Origin: Corynebacterium kefirresidentii
GTDB lineage: Bacteria > Actinomycetota > Actinomycetes > Mycobacteriales > Mycobacteriaceae
Length of the DNA: 64,000 nt
Direction: 5' to 3'
NCBI GenBank assembly: GCA_002154655.1
Contig: NGUZ01000006.1
Span: forward strand, 30,943 to 94,942
Part shown: positions 9,362 to 18,255 of the stretch, one piece after another
Position numbering within the stretch: position 1 is the stretch's first letter
Layout of the letters: each line of letters begins with the position of its first letter
The notes under the pieces: generated by a model
Seen by the model: only the letters and a program-made list of their open reading frames with translations
Databases searched by the model: none
What the model was told of the DNA's origin: nothing
Translations under genes and position numbers: made by a program

Positions 9362-11935
9362 ATGAGCCAGGAGAAGTTTCGCAGCCAGCTATCATCTTTT
9401 GCAGACGCAGCGGTATTCCAGGGGATCCCGCACCTGCGCCTCTCCCCAGCCACCGACACAGTGGAGCTGTACCTACCGGCCTTAACCGCAGGTTATGAGC
9501 CAGAAGATCCCCAGTGGACCGTGACCACACAGCTGCTCGATGGCAGCGAGGACACTCGTAAGTTCTACTACGTGGAGGGCGAAGAGCCCGGGCTGTGGAT
9601 CAGCATGCCCCACCCCTTTAGTCATCTGAGCGTCTCCTTTGAAGAGCACACCTTGGAATTCGCTGGCGTGGCCAATGGCGGCTTAGTGCTGGATTCCACC
9701 CATCGGCCGCTCGATACCACCACAGCGATACCTAAAGGCTCATATACCTGCATCGCCCCTGCTGGCACGGAATTCACCAAGGCTAAGGCCGGCGAGCCTC
9801 GCCCACACGGCGCCTGGGAGGGTTGGTCCATCTTCCCGCTAGAGGTGAGCCAGTCCTTCACGGTGGAGGCACCGCAACAAGAGCCCGCCACCATCAAGGT
9901 GTCTGGCAGCCCTGACTTTGCCTGGGATATGGCCGTCAAGTCGCTGCCCAATGCCCACGGGCTGGATGGCGAGCTGGTCTATACACAGTCACCTCGCGTC
10001 ATCGCGAACACAGAGCTCAGCATGGAATTGACCTATGTCCCCATCGGTGGGGAAGAAGAGGCCGTGCTGGAGGATGAGCTACCGGAGGGCATCCACGAGG
10101 TGCTCCCGGCAGATGCCTTCGAAGATCCCTGGGTAGGTCGTTACCGCTTTAGCTTGTACAAAGATGAGGAACTGGTGGATATCCAGTACCTTAACTTCGC
10201 GGAAACACTGCATATGCGCGCCAAAAACGAGGGCCCGCGCGGCACTAACTTCCGCTTCATCGACGCCCTAGGCAATCTTTCACCGTTTAGCTATGCCTTG
10301 GCCTCTGCGCCGAGCAAGCCCATCCAGATGGAAAAGGGCCAGCGCGTCTTTGGTGAGGACGAGAGCGTACGCGAGGAGACCATCGGCAGCGAGGCCGGCT
10401 ATGAGCTGACCTTCCAGGTGGAACCGGCGACGATTCGTACCCGGGTCAAGCGCACCGCGGCTGAACCGGTCGATTACCTCGATAAACAAGTCATCCTGGC
10501 AGACCAGCTCGACGCCGATGCGCTCTTTACCATCCACTCGCCGGAGCCACTGCCGCTAGCGAAGTTCGTGGTCATTGACAAAAACCAGAAGATTAGGGAC
10601 CTTGTCACGGCCAATGGTTCTACGGAGGCGGCTACCAGCCTATCCGCGCCAAACCGGGCGCTGAAGTCTGCGCTGACGAAAAAGACCTCGCTGGAGCTTT
10701 ATCTCTTGTGGTCCACGCTCTCCTATGAGGAGTACCTCGAGGGTCTGCCAGAAAAGGAGCGCGCAGCGCACCAAAAGCGCAGCTTTGACCGGCGCGTTAT
10801 GGAATATGAAGCCACGGCGGCCAGCGACCTCATCTATGCCGCCATCGCCACCGTGCGCAAAGCTCCGTTGGTCTCCCGCGCCACCATCGAGGATGGCATC
10901 CTCGTCCCCGAGCAGCCACACGAGGAAGAGGTGGAGCTGCTGGCATGGGCTTGGCCGCTGGGCAATCCCGCAGGCGAGCCGCTGCCACTGGAGCCCACCG
11001 AGGAAGGCTTCGAGCTGCCCGAGGAGCTGCTGGACGCCGGCCACCTCATCGTGGACTTCCGCGAGGATGAGCCGGCCAGCGACTTGGCCGCGCCGCAGTA
11101 CCCGCCGGCGAGCGCGCTCATCATCTTCCAGGATGGTGAAACCGCAAACACCGAGGGTATGTGGCCCACCTACGCGGCTATGCGCCGCCTAGCGCCCAAG
11201 GCCAAGGAAACTTTCGAGGCGATTATCAAGGACATTGAGGCCGATCCGCGTGCCAGCATGGATGCCCTCATGGCGGCGGATTTTGAGCCGGGTCAGCGCA
11301 TGCGCGCTTTTGTCCGCACCGGCTTGGTCTCCCGCAATTTCCGCCGCGAGGAGCCGGCCGAAAAGCCTTCCTCACTGCTGGCCGCGCTTGCCGACGCCGC
11401 CCATGACTACATCGAAGCCCACGGCTCCGCCGCGCTCGCGCGCGTGCCGTCCACCGGCGTCGACGATGTCACCCGCCCAATGCTGCTGATGAGCGCCACG
11501 GGTGAGGCGCCCACACCATCGACGGCCAGCGATCAGCTCTGCGACGATGCTCACCGCATCGCTGCACTGCGCGAATGCTTTGCCAACGACCTCGCGCTCA
11601 CCCGCCTGGGTACCATCTCCAACCTGCGCAGCACCGCCATGCAGCTGCGGGTAACGCTGCAACAGCTAGGTGTGGATAAGTCCGTACTGCACACCTTGCT
11701 CGCGCTTGATGCCTTTGGTGATGGCAATTCGGAGCTCGGCGATTCCGCCTGGATGCCGTTTATCTCCTACGTCTTTGCTATCACGGCGCGCGGCGTGGCC
11801 AATGGCAAGCTGGCCGACCCCGCTTTCGCCGCTGCGCTTGACGGCGCCCTCCCGCAGCTAGCTGAAGCAGTCTCCCTCGCGCCGCAGCTGTTTTACCGCG
11901 ATATTCTCACCGCGGAGGCGCTCACGCTCAGCTAG
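9362..11935 (+). CDS. Large hypothetical protein (857 residues), function unknown
   Basis: I cannot assign a family. The first about 350 residues are rich in beta-strand-like sequence (repeated alternating hydrophobics, YRFSLYKDEELVDIQYLNF). The middle is acidic, with an E/P-rich stretch around 520-590. The last about 250 residues look helical (DDAHRIAALRECFANDLALTRL). There is no signal peptide and no membrane helix, so it is probably cytoplasmic. A -10-like TAGGCT 7 bp before the ATG indicates a leaderless start. Codon use matches the neighbours. It diverges from leuS and is followed 10 bp later by the MOSC gene, with which it may be co-transcribed. Confidence 0.85.
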   Translation: MSQEKFRSQLSSFADAAVFQGIPHLRLSPATDTVELYLPALTAGYEPEDPQWTVTTQLLDGSEDTRKFYYVEGEEPGLWISMPHPFSHLSVSFEEHTLEFAGVANGGLVLDSTHRPLDTTTAIPKGSYTCIAPAGTEFTKAKAGEPRPHGAWEGWSIFPLEVSQSFTVEAPQQEPATIKVSGSPDFAWDMAVKSLPNAHGLDGELVYTQSPRVIANTELSMELTYVPIGGEEEAVLEDELPEGIHEVLPADAFEDPWVGRYRFSLYKDEELVDIQYLNFAETLHMRAKNEGPRGTNFRFIDALGNLSPFSYALASAPSKPIQMEKGQRVFGEDESVREETIGSEAGYELTFQVEPATIRTRVKRTAAEPVDYLDKQVILADQLDADALFTIHSPEPLPLAKFVVIDKNQKIRDLVTANGSTEAATSLSAPNRALKSALTKKTSLELYLLWSTLSYEEYLEGLPEKERAAHQKRSFDRRVMEYEATAASDLIYAAIATVRKAPLVSRATIEDGILVPEQPHEEEVELLAWAWPLGNPAGEPLPLEPTEEGFELPEELLDAGHLIVDFREDEPASDLAAPQYPPASALIIFQDGETANTEGMWPTYAAMRRLAPKAKETFEAIIKDIEADPRASMDALMAADFEPGQRMRAFVRTGLVSRNFRREEPAEKPSSLLAALADAAHDYIEAHGSAALARVPSTGVDDVTRPMLLMSATGEAPTPSTASDQLCDDAHRIAALRECFANDLALTRLGTISNLRSTAMQLRVTLQQLGVDKSVLHTLLALDAFGDGNSELGDSAWMPFISYVFAITARGVANGKLADPAFAAALDGALPQLAEAVSLAPQLFYRDILTAEALTLS

Positions 11936-11945
11936 TGTGGCAGGC

Positions 11946-12578
11946 ATGCAGGTCATTTCCACCAATGTCGCCGTCCGCCGGCCAGACCCGAGCGGGCGGC
12001 ACGAGTTTTCGGGCATCGACAAGCAGCCGCAATCCTTCATCGATGTGGCCGCGCCCGGCCCCCATTATGGCGACGGGTCCGGCGTCCGCGGCGATATAAT
12101 TGGTGACACCCAACATCATGGCGGCAATGATAAAGCTGTCTATGCCTACGCCCGCGAAGAATTGGATTACTGGCAATCCGAGCTTTCCCGCCCGCTGGCT
12201 TCCGGTTGCTTTGGCGAAAACCTCACCACCCAGGGCATCGACCTGTCCGCTCTGCTCATTAACCAACGCTTAAGAATCGGCACCGCTGTACTTGAGATCT
12301 CTGTGCCCCGCCAACCTTGTGCCACCTTCGCCGGATGGTTAGGGGAGCGCGGCTGGCTCAAGCGTTGGACCGCGCGTGGCGATTGCGGCGCCTACCTGCG
12401 CATCATTTCCCCTGGCCGCATTCGCCCCGGCGACAGCATCGAATTGGATGCGCCACCCAACCACGACATCACCATGCGAATGGCCTTTGCCGCCAAAATG
12501 GGTGACCGCACCCTTGCACGGCGCGTTATCGAGGCCGGCTGCTTGCCCGCTCACCAGCACAACAATCTTCGCACCTAG
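11946..12578 (+). CDS. MOSC domain-containing protein (YiiM-like)
   Basis: The 210-residue MOSC protein has DTQHHGGNDKAVYAYAREELDYW, FGENLTTQGID and the conserved cysteine loop VPRQPCATFAGWLG. This order matches the YiiM group, which is thought to handle molybdenum-cofactor-dependent reduction of N-hydroxylated bases and other sulfur-carrier reactions. A 3-alpha-like C-terminal tail is present (HDITMRMAFAAKMGDRTLARRVI). The start is taken at the ATG 10 bp after the upstream stop; a GTG at 11937 is an alternative. Specific function here is inferred only from the family. Confidence 0.88.
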   Translation: MQVISTNVAVRRPDPSGRHEFSGIDKQPQSFIDVAAPGPHYGDGSGVRGDIIGDTQHHGGNDKAVYAYAREELDYWQSELSRPLASGCFGENLTTQGIDLSALLINQRLRIGTAVLEISVPRQPCATFAGWLGERGWLKRWTARGDCGAYLRIISPGRIRPGDSIELDAPPNHDITMRMAFAAKMGDRTLARRVIEAGCLPAHQHNNLRT

Positions 12579-12590
12579 CCCTATAACGTA

Positions 12591-12610
12591 AGCCCCCTGG
12601 GGCTAGTTTT
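12591..12610 (+). terminator. Short hairpin after the MOSC gene (weak terminator)
   Basis: AGCCCC-CT-GGGGCT followed by AGTTTT, 13 bp after the stop codon. The loop is very tight, so the effective stem is probably 5 bp. Confidence 0.45.
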
Positions 12611-12680
12611 CAGTCCCTACGCTACGCACCGCACCCTACATCCATATCCTCAAGCGACGATCCCCAGGTGCGCCTAAAGT

Positions 12681-12715
12681 AAAAGCACACCAGCCTCGAT
12701 GGCTGGTGTGCTTTT
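12681..12715. terminator. Bidirectional terminator between MOSC and MFS genes
   Basis: A perfect 15-bp stem (arms 12681-12695 and 12701-12715) with loop TCGAT begins with AAAA and ends with TTTT. It can end transcription from both convergent genes. Confidence 0.9.
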
Positions 12716-12746
12716 AATGCTTCAGGCAAACAGGGGAGTAACTGTA

Positions 12747-13958
12747 TTACTTACTCTCGTCAAAGTGTAGATGGTGCCCCTTGGCCTTGGGGAAGCGACC
12801 GTGCACAAAGAAGTAGTAGATGGCTGCGATGACTACGAGGGCCGCAAGGATGAGGTACATGGTGTCAAAGCCGGTTGCCCCAACAATGGGGCCTAGGCCG
12901 AACGGAGCCAGGCCAATGCCTAGGTCCATCAGGAGGAACATGGTGGAGATACCCGCGCCCATCTGTGCGGTGGGTACCGAGCGCACAGAGATGGCCTGGC
13001 AGGCGGGGCTGAGGGTGCCGAAACCCAGACCGGTGCAGGCGCCTGCAACCACCAGCATGACGTCGTTGGTGGGGAAGCCCATGAGGAGCAGAGCGATAAT
13101 AAAGGCTGCAAGGCCGAGGTACATCACGGCGTTATCGCCCTTATGGTCTTGGATGCGGCCCAAAACAAAGCGCATGATAAGCATGGTTACCGCATAACCA
13201 ATAAAGAATAGGCCTGCGCCAGTCACAAGGTCTTCCTTGCGCGCATAAGCGTTGAGATAAGTAACCACACCGGAGTAGGCGATTCCGACCAACAACATAA
13301 ACAGGCCGATGGGAACCACATTGGGGTGCACGGCATTGCGCAAAGTAAAGGCCGGCTTCTCGGCGGAAACTTCAGCTGGGTAGCGCAGCACCAAGGCCAG
13401 GACCAAAGACACGACATTAGCGCCTAGCGCTACAGCAAAGAGCGTGTTGTAGCCAATGTTATTCGCCAAGAAGAGGCCGAGTGCTGGGCCGAAGGCCGTT
13501 GCCAAGGTAGTACCGAGGGCGAAGTAGCCAGTACCCTCCGCGCGGCGCTCGTGCGGAATGACGGACTGTGCCACTGCCATAAGCGCGGTGGAGGTCAAAG
13601 CGTAACCCGTGCCGTGCAGGAAACGGACGATAATAAGAACGGCGACGTTCTGTGCAAAAAAATACGCCACAGCAACGACTGTGACGAAGACTAGGGAGGT
13701 CAGGGCGGCCTTCTTGTGGCCTACGCGGTCCACGAGCCAGCCGGAGAATACGCGCATGCACGTCGCACCGAGAACAAAGGCGCTGGAGGCAAAACCACCC
13801 ACGGTATCCGATGCCCCGAAGCTCTCTACTGCGTAGAGGGCCATGGTGGTCACGGACAGGTAGAAAACCAAAAACTGACAGAAATTAGCTACCCACGCGA
13901 GAACGAACGTGGGTGTAATCAGCTGCGGCTTATCCGCTGCAGATTCTGTAGACGTCAT
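12747..13958 (-). CDS. MFS transporter (12 TM, drug/metabolite efflux-like)
   Basis: This 403-residue major facilitator protein has 12 predicted helices. The loop 2-3 motif appears as GWLVDRVGHKKAAL (about residue 75), and the helix-5 region reads GTTLATAFGPALGLFLA. The ATG at 13958 follows GGAGTG at good spacing; the longer frame upstream lacks a ribosome site. The C-terminal tail is short and basic (FVHGRFPKAKGHHLHFDESK). The substrate cannot be assigned; the organisation resembles MdtG/YfcJ-like exporters. It stands alone between two terminator-like hairpins. Confidence 0.88.
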   Translation of the reverse strand: MTSTESAADKPQLITPTFVLAWVANFCQFLVFYLSVTTMALYAVESFGASDTVGGFASSAFVLGATCMRVFSGWLVDRVGHKKAALTSLVFVTVVAVAYFFAQNVAVLIIVRFLHGTGYALTSTALMAVAQSVIPHERRAEGTGYFALGTTLATAFGPALGLFLANNIGYNTLFAVALGANVVSLVLALVLRYPAEVSAEKPAFTLRNAVHPNVVPIGLFMLLVGIAYSGVVTYLNAYARKEDLVTGAGLFFIGYAVTMLIMRFVLGRIQDHKGDNAVMYLGLAAFIIALLLMGFPTNDVMLVVAGACTGLGFGTLSPACQAISVRSVPTAQMGAGISTMFLLMDLGIGLAPFGLGPIVGATGFDTMYLILAALVVIAAIYYFFVHGRFPKAKGHHLHFDESK

Positions 13959-14287
13959 ATACTCACTCCAAATAACAAAAAGAAAATTCCCTCTCCACGA
14001 GCAGGCCATGAGGCCACGCTGCGCAGTCGAAGGAAATACGAATTAAATTATACGGAGAGGAACTATACGCCTCGCAAGCTTCAATGGTTAATCAAAAAGC
14101 CTTCTTGTTCTTTTTCGGCCTCGCTTTTTGCAGCCCAATGCAAACACTATTGACAGCTTGAGCAGGATAAATGCTTTGGTTCGGGAAGGCGGGCTCATTT
14201 TTAATGAATGTTTACATTATTAAGCCTCAGCCGGGCCCCGAAAGGGAACCCGGCTGGTCTGTGTGCCTTATTCAAGCACTAGCGCTT
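13959..14287. other. Intergenic region between MFS and aldehyde dehydrogenase genes
   Basis: No gene was found. It holds the A/T-rich promoter region of the MFS gene (AATTAAATTATA stretch around 14041) and an imperfect GC-rich hairpin at 14228-14256 (CAGCCGGG / CCCGGCTG) just after the dehydrogenase stop. That hairpin has no T-tract on the minus strand, so its role as terminator is doubtful. Confidence 0.6.
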
Positions 14288-15763
14288 CTAAACATTGGCA
14301 TAAGGGTCACGGATGCCCAGGTATTGAACTGAGGTATATTCCTCAATACCTTCGGCGCCACCTTCGCGGCCCAAACCGGATTGCTTGACGCCGCCGAATG
14401 GGGCAGCGGCGTTGGAGATGACGCCGGCATTGAATCCCATCAGGCCAAATTCGAGACCATCGGCCACGCGCCACAGGCGGTCTGAGTTTTCCGTAAAAAC
14501 ATAGGACGCAAGACCATATTCCGTCTCGTTTGCTAACTCTAGGGCTTCCGCCTCCTCGCTGAAGGTAAAGATAGGTGCAACTGGGCCGAAGATTTCCTCC
14601 TGGGCCACGCGGGTTTCACGTGAAACATTGCTCAAGATCGTGGGGGCATAAAAGTGACCCTCACCTTCGCCACGCTTGCCACCGGTAACAACGGTGGCAC
14701 CCTTTTCCACTGCGTCATCCACTAAGGCAGCAATATTGTCGAGCGCCTTGGCCTCAATGAGGGGACCGCAGGTAACGCCTTCGTCCAGGCCATTGCCCAC
14801 GACGAGCTTGTTAAACTCCGCCGCCAACTTCTGCGTAAACTCTTCCGCCACGGACTCGTGCACTAGGAAACGGTTGGCCGCGGTGCAGGCCTCACCAATA
14901 TTGCGCATCTTCGCACCCATGGCCCCTGCTACGGCCTGATCGATATCCGCATCCTCAAAGACGATGAACGGAGCATTGCCGCCCAGCTCCATGGAGGTGC
15001 GCAGCACATTATCCGCGGCACCCTTCAGTAGAGTCTTGCCCACTGGGGTGGAGCCGGTGAAGGACAGCTTGCGCAGGCGATCGTCGGCAAGCAAAGGCTC
15101 CGAAATGGCTGAGGCAGAGCTTCCGGAAACCACATTGAGCACGCCCTTGGGCAGGCCGGCATCGAGCATGGTTTGCGCAAAGTACTGCGTAGTCAGTGGG
15201 GTGAGCTTGGCCGGTTTCAGAACCATGGTGCAGCCTGCCGCAACAGCAGGCGCCACCTTGCGCGTGGCCATCGCGAGGGGAAAGTTCCATGGGGTAATTA
15301 GCAGGCATGGCCCGACCGGCTTGCGGCGTGTGACCATACGCAAAGTGCCCTCCGGAACGGGGGAGTAGCGGCCATAATCGCGCGTTGCCTCTTCGCTAAA
15401 CCAGCGCAGGTACTCAGCGCCATAGGTGACCTCACCTTGAGACTCGGCAAAAGGCTTTCCCATTTCAAGTGTCATCAGCGTCGCGAACTCATCGGCGCGC
15501 TCGTGTACCAGCTCGAAGGCCCGGCGGAGGATATTCGCCCGCTCGCGCGGAGTGGTTCGTGCCCACTCATCTTGCACCGCACAAGCAGCGTCTAGAGCGG
15601 CTACCGCATCAGCAGAATTAGCAGAATCGAGCGTGGCAATGGTCTCTCCGGTGGCGGGATTTTCCACCGTGAAAGTCTCGCCAGAAGATGCTTTTCGCCA
15701 CTCGCCTCCAATCAAAAGTTGGGTAGGAACCTTTGCCACTACCTCATTAGGGCTCATAGTCAT
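14288..15763 (-). CDS. gabD: NAD(P)-dependent aldehyde dehydrogenase, probable succinate-semialdehyde dehydrogenase
   Basis: The 491-residue class I aldehyde dehydrogenase has the cofactor motif ITPWNFPLAM, SFTGSTPVGKTLL, general-base Glu in MELGGNAPFIVF and the nucleophile Cys in GEACTAANRF. It ends with the oligomerisation segment FGGVKQSGLGREGG. ALDH family members with this arrangement (PVPEGTLRMVTRRKPVGPCLLITPWNFP) oxidise succinate semialdehyde to succinate; specificity is inferred. The start follows AGAAAGGTG at good spacing. It carries an embedded parS site at 14613 encoding VSRET in the region between the substrate and C-terminal segments. Confidence 0.9.
   Translation of the reverse strand: MTMSPNEVVAKVPTQLLIGGEWRKASSGETFTVENPATGETIATLDSANSADAVAALDAACAVQDEWARTTPRERANILRRAFELVHERADEFATLMTLEMGKPFAESQGEVTYGAEYLRWFSEEATRDYGRYSPVPEGTLRMVTRRKPVGPCLLITPWNFPLAMATRKVAPAVAAGCTMVLKPAKLTPLTTQYFAQTMLDAGLPKGVLNVVSGSSASAISEPLLADDRLRKLSFTGSTPVGKTLLKGAADNVLRTSMELGGNAPFIVFEDADIDQAVAGAMGAKMRNIGEACTAANRFLVHESVAEEFTQKLAAEFNKLVVGNGLDEGVTCGPLIEAKALDNIAALVDDAVEKGATVVTGGKRGEGEGHFYAPTILSNVSRETRVAQEEIFGPVAPIFTFSEEAEALELANETEYGLASYVFTENSDRLWRVADGLEFGLMGFNAGVISNAAAPFGGVKQSGLGREGGAEGIEEYTSVQYLGIRDPYANV
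14613..14626. promoter_or_regulatory. parS site 1 (in gabD-like gene)
   Basis: A perfect GTTTCACGTGAAAC core, the conserved ParB-binding centromere motif. Read on the coding minus strand it encodes Val-Ser-Arg-Glu-Thr (SNVSRETRV). Confidence 0.9.
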
Positions 15764-15925
15764 TTACATCACCTTTCTTCCCTTTGTTAATGCACCCAAC
15801 AGTACCCCACTCGTTTCTTTAAAGTTCCGAATACGGATACTGCTGCGAGAAAGCGAGCTCGGGCTGCGAGAATATTTATCGGCAATATCTTCCGCGGTAT
15901 AGAAATTTGGGTTAAAGTAGCTGCC

Positions 15926-15964
15926 ATGAAGAACATGACTACTGCTTGGTGGTGGCGCGCGTAA
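15926..15964 (+). CDS. trpL: trp operon leader peptide (three tandem Trp codons)
   Basis: A 12-codon frame reads M-K-N-M-T-T-A-W-W-W-R-A-stop. The three consecutive TGG codons at 15947-15955 are the regulatory sensor: shortage of charged tRNA-Trp stalls the ribosome there. A -10-like TAAAGT ends 7 bp before the ATG, so the leader peptide is probably translated from a leaderless 5' end. The gene is too short for standard prediction. The attenuator hairpins follow immediately, and trpE begins 129 bp after the stop. Confidence 0.88.
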   Translation: MKNMTTAWWWRA

Positions 15965-16026
15965 CCCGCGGGCCATCTTTCGCAACCTATTTTCAGGCTC
16001 GCATTCTGCGGGCCTTTTGGCGTTTT
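15953..16026 (+). promoter_or_regulatory. trp attenuator (alternative hairpins and terminator)
   Basis: Region 1 (15953-15961, TGGCGCGCG) overlaps the last Trp codon and can pair with region 2 (15967-15975) with one mismatch. Region 2 holds GCGGGCC at 15968-15974. Region 3 is GGCTCGCA at 15996-16003. Region 4 is TGCGGGCC at 16007-16014, which contains the same 7-mer as region 2. The 3:4 stem (loop TTC, one G-U pair) is followed by TTTTGGCGTTTTT and forms the terminator; 2:3 would be the antiterminator. The layout predicts Trp-starvation readthrough into trpE. Confidence 0.82.
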
Positions 16027-16092
16027 TGTGCCTGTGCTCGTGGAAGCTTAATTTTCGTTTCCCATACCCACCCTCTCCGAAAGGGCACTGCA

Positions 16093-17610
16093 ATGCCATA
16101 CACCGCTACCCGCGACATACCCTACGACAGCGATGCGGCCGCCACATTTGACGCGCTCGCGCAACCGCACGACTCCCTGTTGCTCGAAAGCGCAGACATC
16201 GAGACTAAGAAGAATCTCAACTGTCTCGCCATCCTCAAGGCAGCACTCAGAGTCACGTGCCATGGCCACAGGGTGGAGGTGCGGGCCCTCACGAACGCGG
16301 GGGAGGTGCTCCTTCCTCCTCTCCGAGACCGGTTCCGCCACCGCCTAGTTTCACGTGAAACTACTACCGTTGTATTCGAATTCCCGCCTTCTGCCGAACC
16401 CGACGAGCGGCAGCGACTCCTTGCTGAATCAACCGCTGACATTCTGCGATTCTTCCAATTAGAGGCCACCTATTCCTCTCCGCTACTACCACTTCTAGGG
16501 GGCGGATTCGCTTATGACTACCTGGCCACCTTCGAAGATCTCCCCGAGGTTAAACCGGGGCCGAATTCCTACCCAGACTATGAGTTCTTGGTGGCTCAAA
16601 CGGTCCTGGAGGTAGACCACCTGCAGAGGACTGCGCGCCTAGAGGGCTGGGATATCGACGAAGACCACCTTAAAGCGGAACTTGATTCCCTAGCCACGCG
16701 GCCGGAGACCCCACTCCCCACGGCACCACAGAAAGACAAGATCCGTGCGGTGGCTGATGCGGATGACGCAACGTTTCGCGCAGACGTGGAAAAGCTACAA
16801 CGCAATATCCACGCCGGCGATATCTACCAAGTAGTGCCCGCGCGTTCCTTCACGCTGGAATGCCCTAGCGCCCTCGCTGCCTACCGGACGTTGCGAGAAA
16901 CTAACCCTTCGCCTTACATGTTTTACGTTCGCGGCGACGGCTATGAGCTATTTGGCGCGTCGCCAGAATCCAACCTCAGGTTCACGCCGGAAGATAGGGG
17001 AGTGCAGCTCTATCCCATCGCTGGCACTCGGCCGCGCGGGCTGCGCCCGGATGGGAGCATCAGCCATGAGCTTGATATCCGCAATGAATTAGAGATGCGT
17101 ACTCACCACAAAGAGATTGCGGAACACACGATGCTGGTAGACCTAGCACGCAATGATCTCGCGCGCGTGGCCGTTCCTCGTAGCCGCCAGGTGGCAGAGC
17201 TATTGCAGGTGGACCGCTACTCCCGTGTAATGCACTTGGTCTCCCGCGTCACGGCAACGCTCCACTCAGATTTCGATGCGCTCGATGCCTATCGAGCCTG
17301 TATGAACATGGGCATCCTGACGGGTGCGCCCAAGCTTCGTGCCACCGAGCTGGTGCGGCGAACGGAAGGGACACGCCGCGGCTCCTACGGCGGGGCGGTG
17401 GGGTACCTGCGCGGCGATGGCGCCATGGATAATTGCATTGTCATCCGCTCCGCCTACGTCCAAGACGGCACCGCAGTAGTGCAAGCCGGTGCCGGTGTTG
17501 TCAAAGATTCCGTCCCACAGGCCGAGGCCGATGAAACGGTGCATAAGGCCTACGCCGTGCTCAATGCCATTGCTGTAGCACATGGTGCGGACTTGGAGGT
17601 GCAGCGATGA
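16093..17610 (+). CDS. trpE: Anthranilate synthase component I
   Basis: The 505-residue chorismate-utilising subunit converts chorismate to anthranilate using ammonia supplied by TrpG. The N-terminal feedback motif for tryptophan is present as LLESADIETK (about residues 35-45). The catalytic half shows RNIHAGDIYQVVPARSF, SPYMFYVRGDGYELFGASPE, PIAGTRPRG, and the C-terminal ITGAPKLRA-like LTGAPKLRATEL and GGAVGYLRGDG. The ATG at 16093 follows GAAAGGG; the frame further upstream belongs to the leader. It includes parS 2 (encoding VSRET) and overlaps trpG by ATGA. Confidence 0.97.
   Translation: MPYTATRDIPYDSDAAATFDALAQPHDSLLLESADIETKKNLNCLAILKAALRVTCHGHRVEVRALTNAGEVLLPPLRDRFRHRLVSRETTTVVFEFPPSAEPDERQRLLAESTADILRFFQLEATYSSPLLPLLGGGFAYDYLATFEDLPEVKPGPNSYPDYEFLVAQTVLEVDHLQRTARLEGWDIDEDHLKAELDSLATRPETPLPTAPQKDKIRAVADADDATFRADVEKLQRNIHAGDIYQVVPARSFTLECPSALAAYRTLRETNPSPYMFYVRGDGYELFGASPESNLRFTPEDRGVQLYPIAGTRPRGLRPDGSISHELDIRNELEMRTHHKEIAEHTMLVDLARNDLARVAVPRSRQVAELLQVDRYSRVMHLVSRVTATLHSDFDALDAYRACMNMGILTGAPKLRATELVRRTEGTRRGSYGGAVGYLRGDGAMDNCIVIRSAYVQDGTAVVQAGAGVVKDSVPQAEADETVHKAYAVLNAIAVAHGADLEVQR
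16348..16361. promoter_or_regulatory. parS site 2 (in trpE)
   Basis: A perfect GTTTCACGTGAAAC core inside trpE, read as Val-Ser-Arg-Glu-Thr (LVSRETTTV). Confidence 0.9.
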
Positions 17611-18254
17611 GTTCGCCACACATTGTTCTTCTGGATAACCACGATTCTTTTGTCTATAACCTCGTCGATGCCCTAGCTGGGTTCGATACCACAGTATTTC
17701 GTAATACCGTTGCGGTCGATGAGGTATTGGCGGCGCGGCCCGACATAATTGTGCTTTCTCCCGGACCCGGCCATCCACGGTCGGCCGGCTGCATGATGGA
17801 GCTTATCGACACCACCCTTGGCACCACACCCATCCTCGGCGTGTGCCTCGGCTTCCAAGCGCTTCTTGAATACCACGGTGGGGTAGTTGCGCCCTGCGGC
17901 CCGGTACACGGGAAATCCGTTCCGATGACTCTCACGCCAGCCGGGGTCCAGCATCCCGTATTCCAAGGGCTTGCCACCGATACCGAACCTGATCAACCAA
18001 ACAGTCTCGGCACACAGATTCCAGTGGCACGCTACCATTCGCTCGGCTGTACGGATGTCCCGCACGAGATGCGCTGCCTAGCACACGCTTCCTCAGATAT
18101 CGGCGAAGTAGTGATGGCCGCGGAGACGAAAGACGGTATGAGGCTAGGTCTGCAATTCCACCCAGAATCCGTCCTCACACCCACTGGCCCCATAATGCTC
18201 GAACGCTGCATTCACCAACTATCTACCCACACCACTATGGAGAAGGAAAACTAA
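17607..18254 (+). CDS. trpG: Anthranilate synthase component II (glutamine amidotransferase)
   Basis: The 215-residue class I glutamine amidotransferase supplies ammonia to TrpE. The N-terminus DNHDSFVYNLVDAL, the oxyanion motif SPGPGHP, nucleophile Cys80 in LGVCLGFQAL, and the His/Glu pair in LQFHPESVLTP are all in place. It is a stand-alone TrpG, not fused to phosphoribosyltransferase. Its ATG overlaps the trpE stop (ATGA), pointing to translational coupling that keeps the subunits equimolar. It is followed 1 bp later by trpD. Confidence 0.96.
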   Translation: MSSPHIVLLDNHDSFVYNLVDALAGFDTTVFRNTVAVDEVLAARPDIIVLSPGPGHPRSAGCMMELIDTTLGTTPILGVCLGFQALLEYHGGVVAPCGPVHGKSVPMTLTPAGVQHPVFQGLATDTEPDQPNSLGTQIPVARYHSLGCTDVPHEMRCLAHASSDIGEVVMAAETKDGMRLGLQFHPESVLTPTGPIMLERCIHQLSTHTTMEKEN

Positions 18255-18255
18255 A

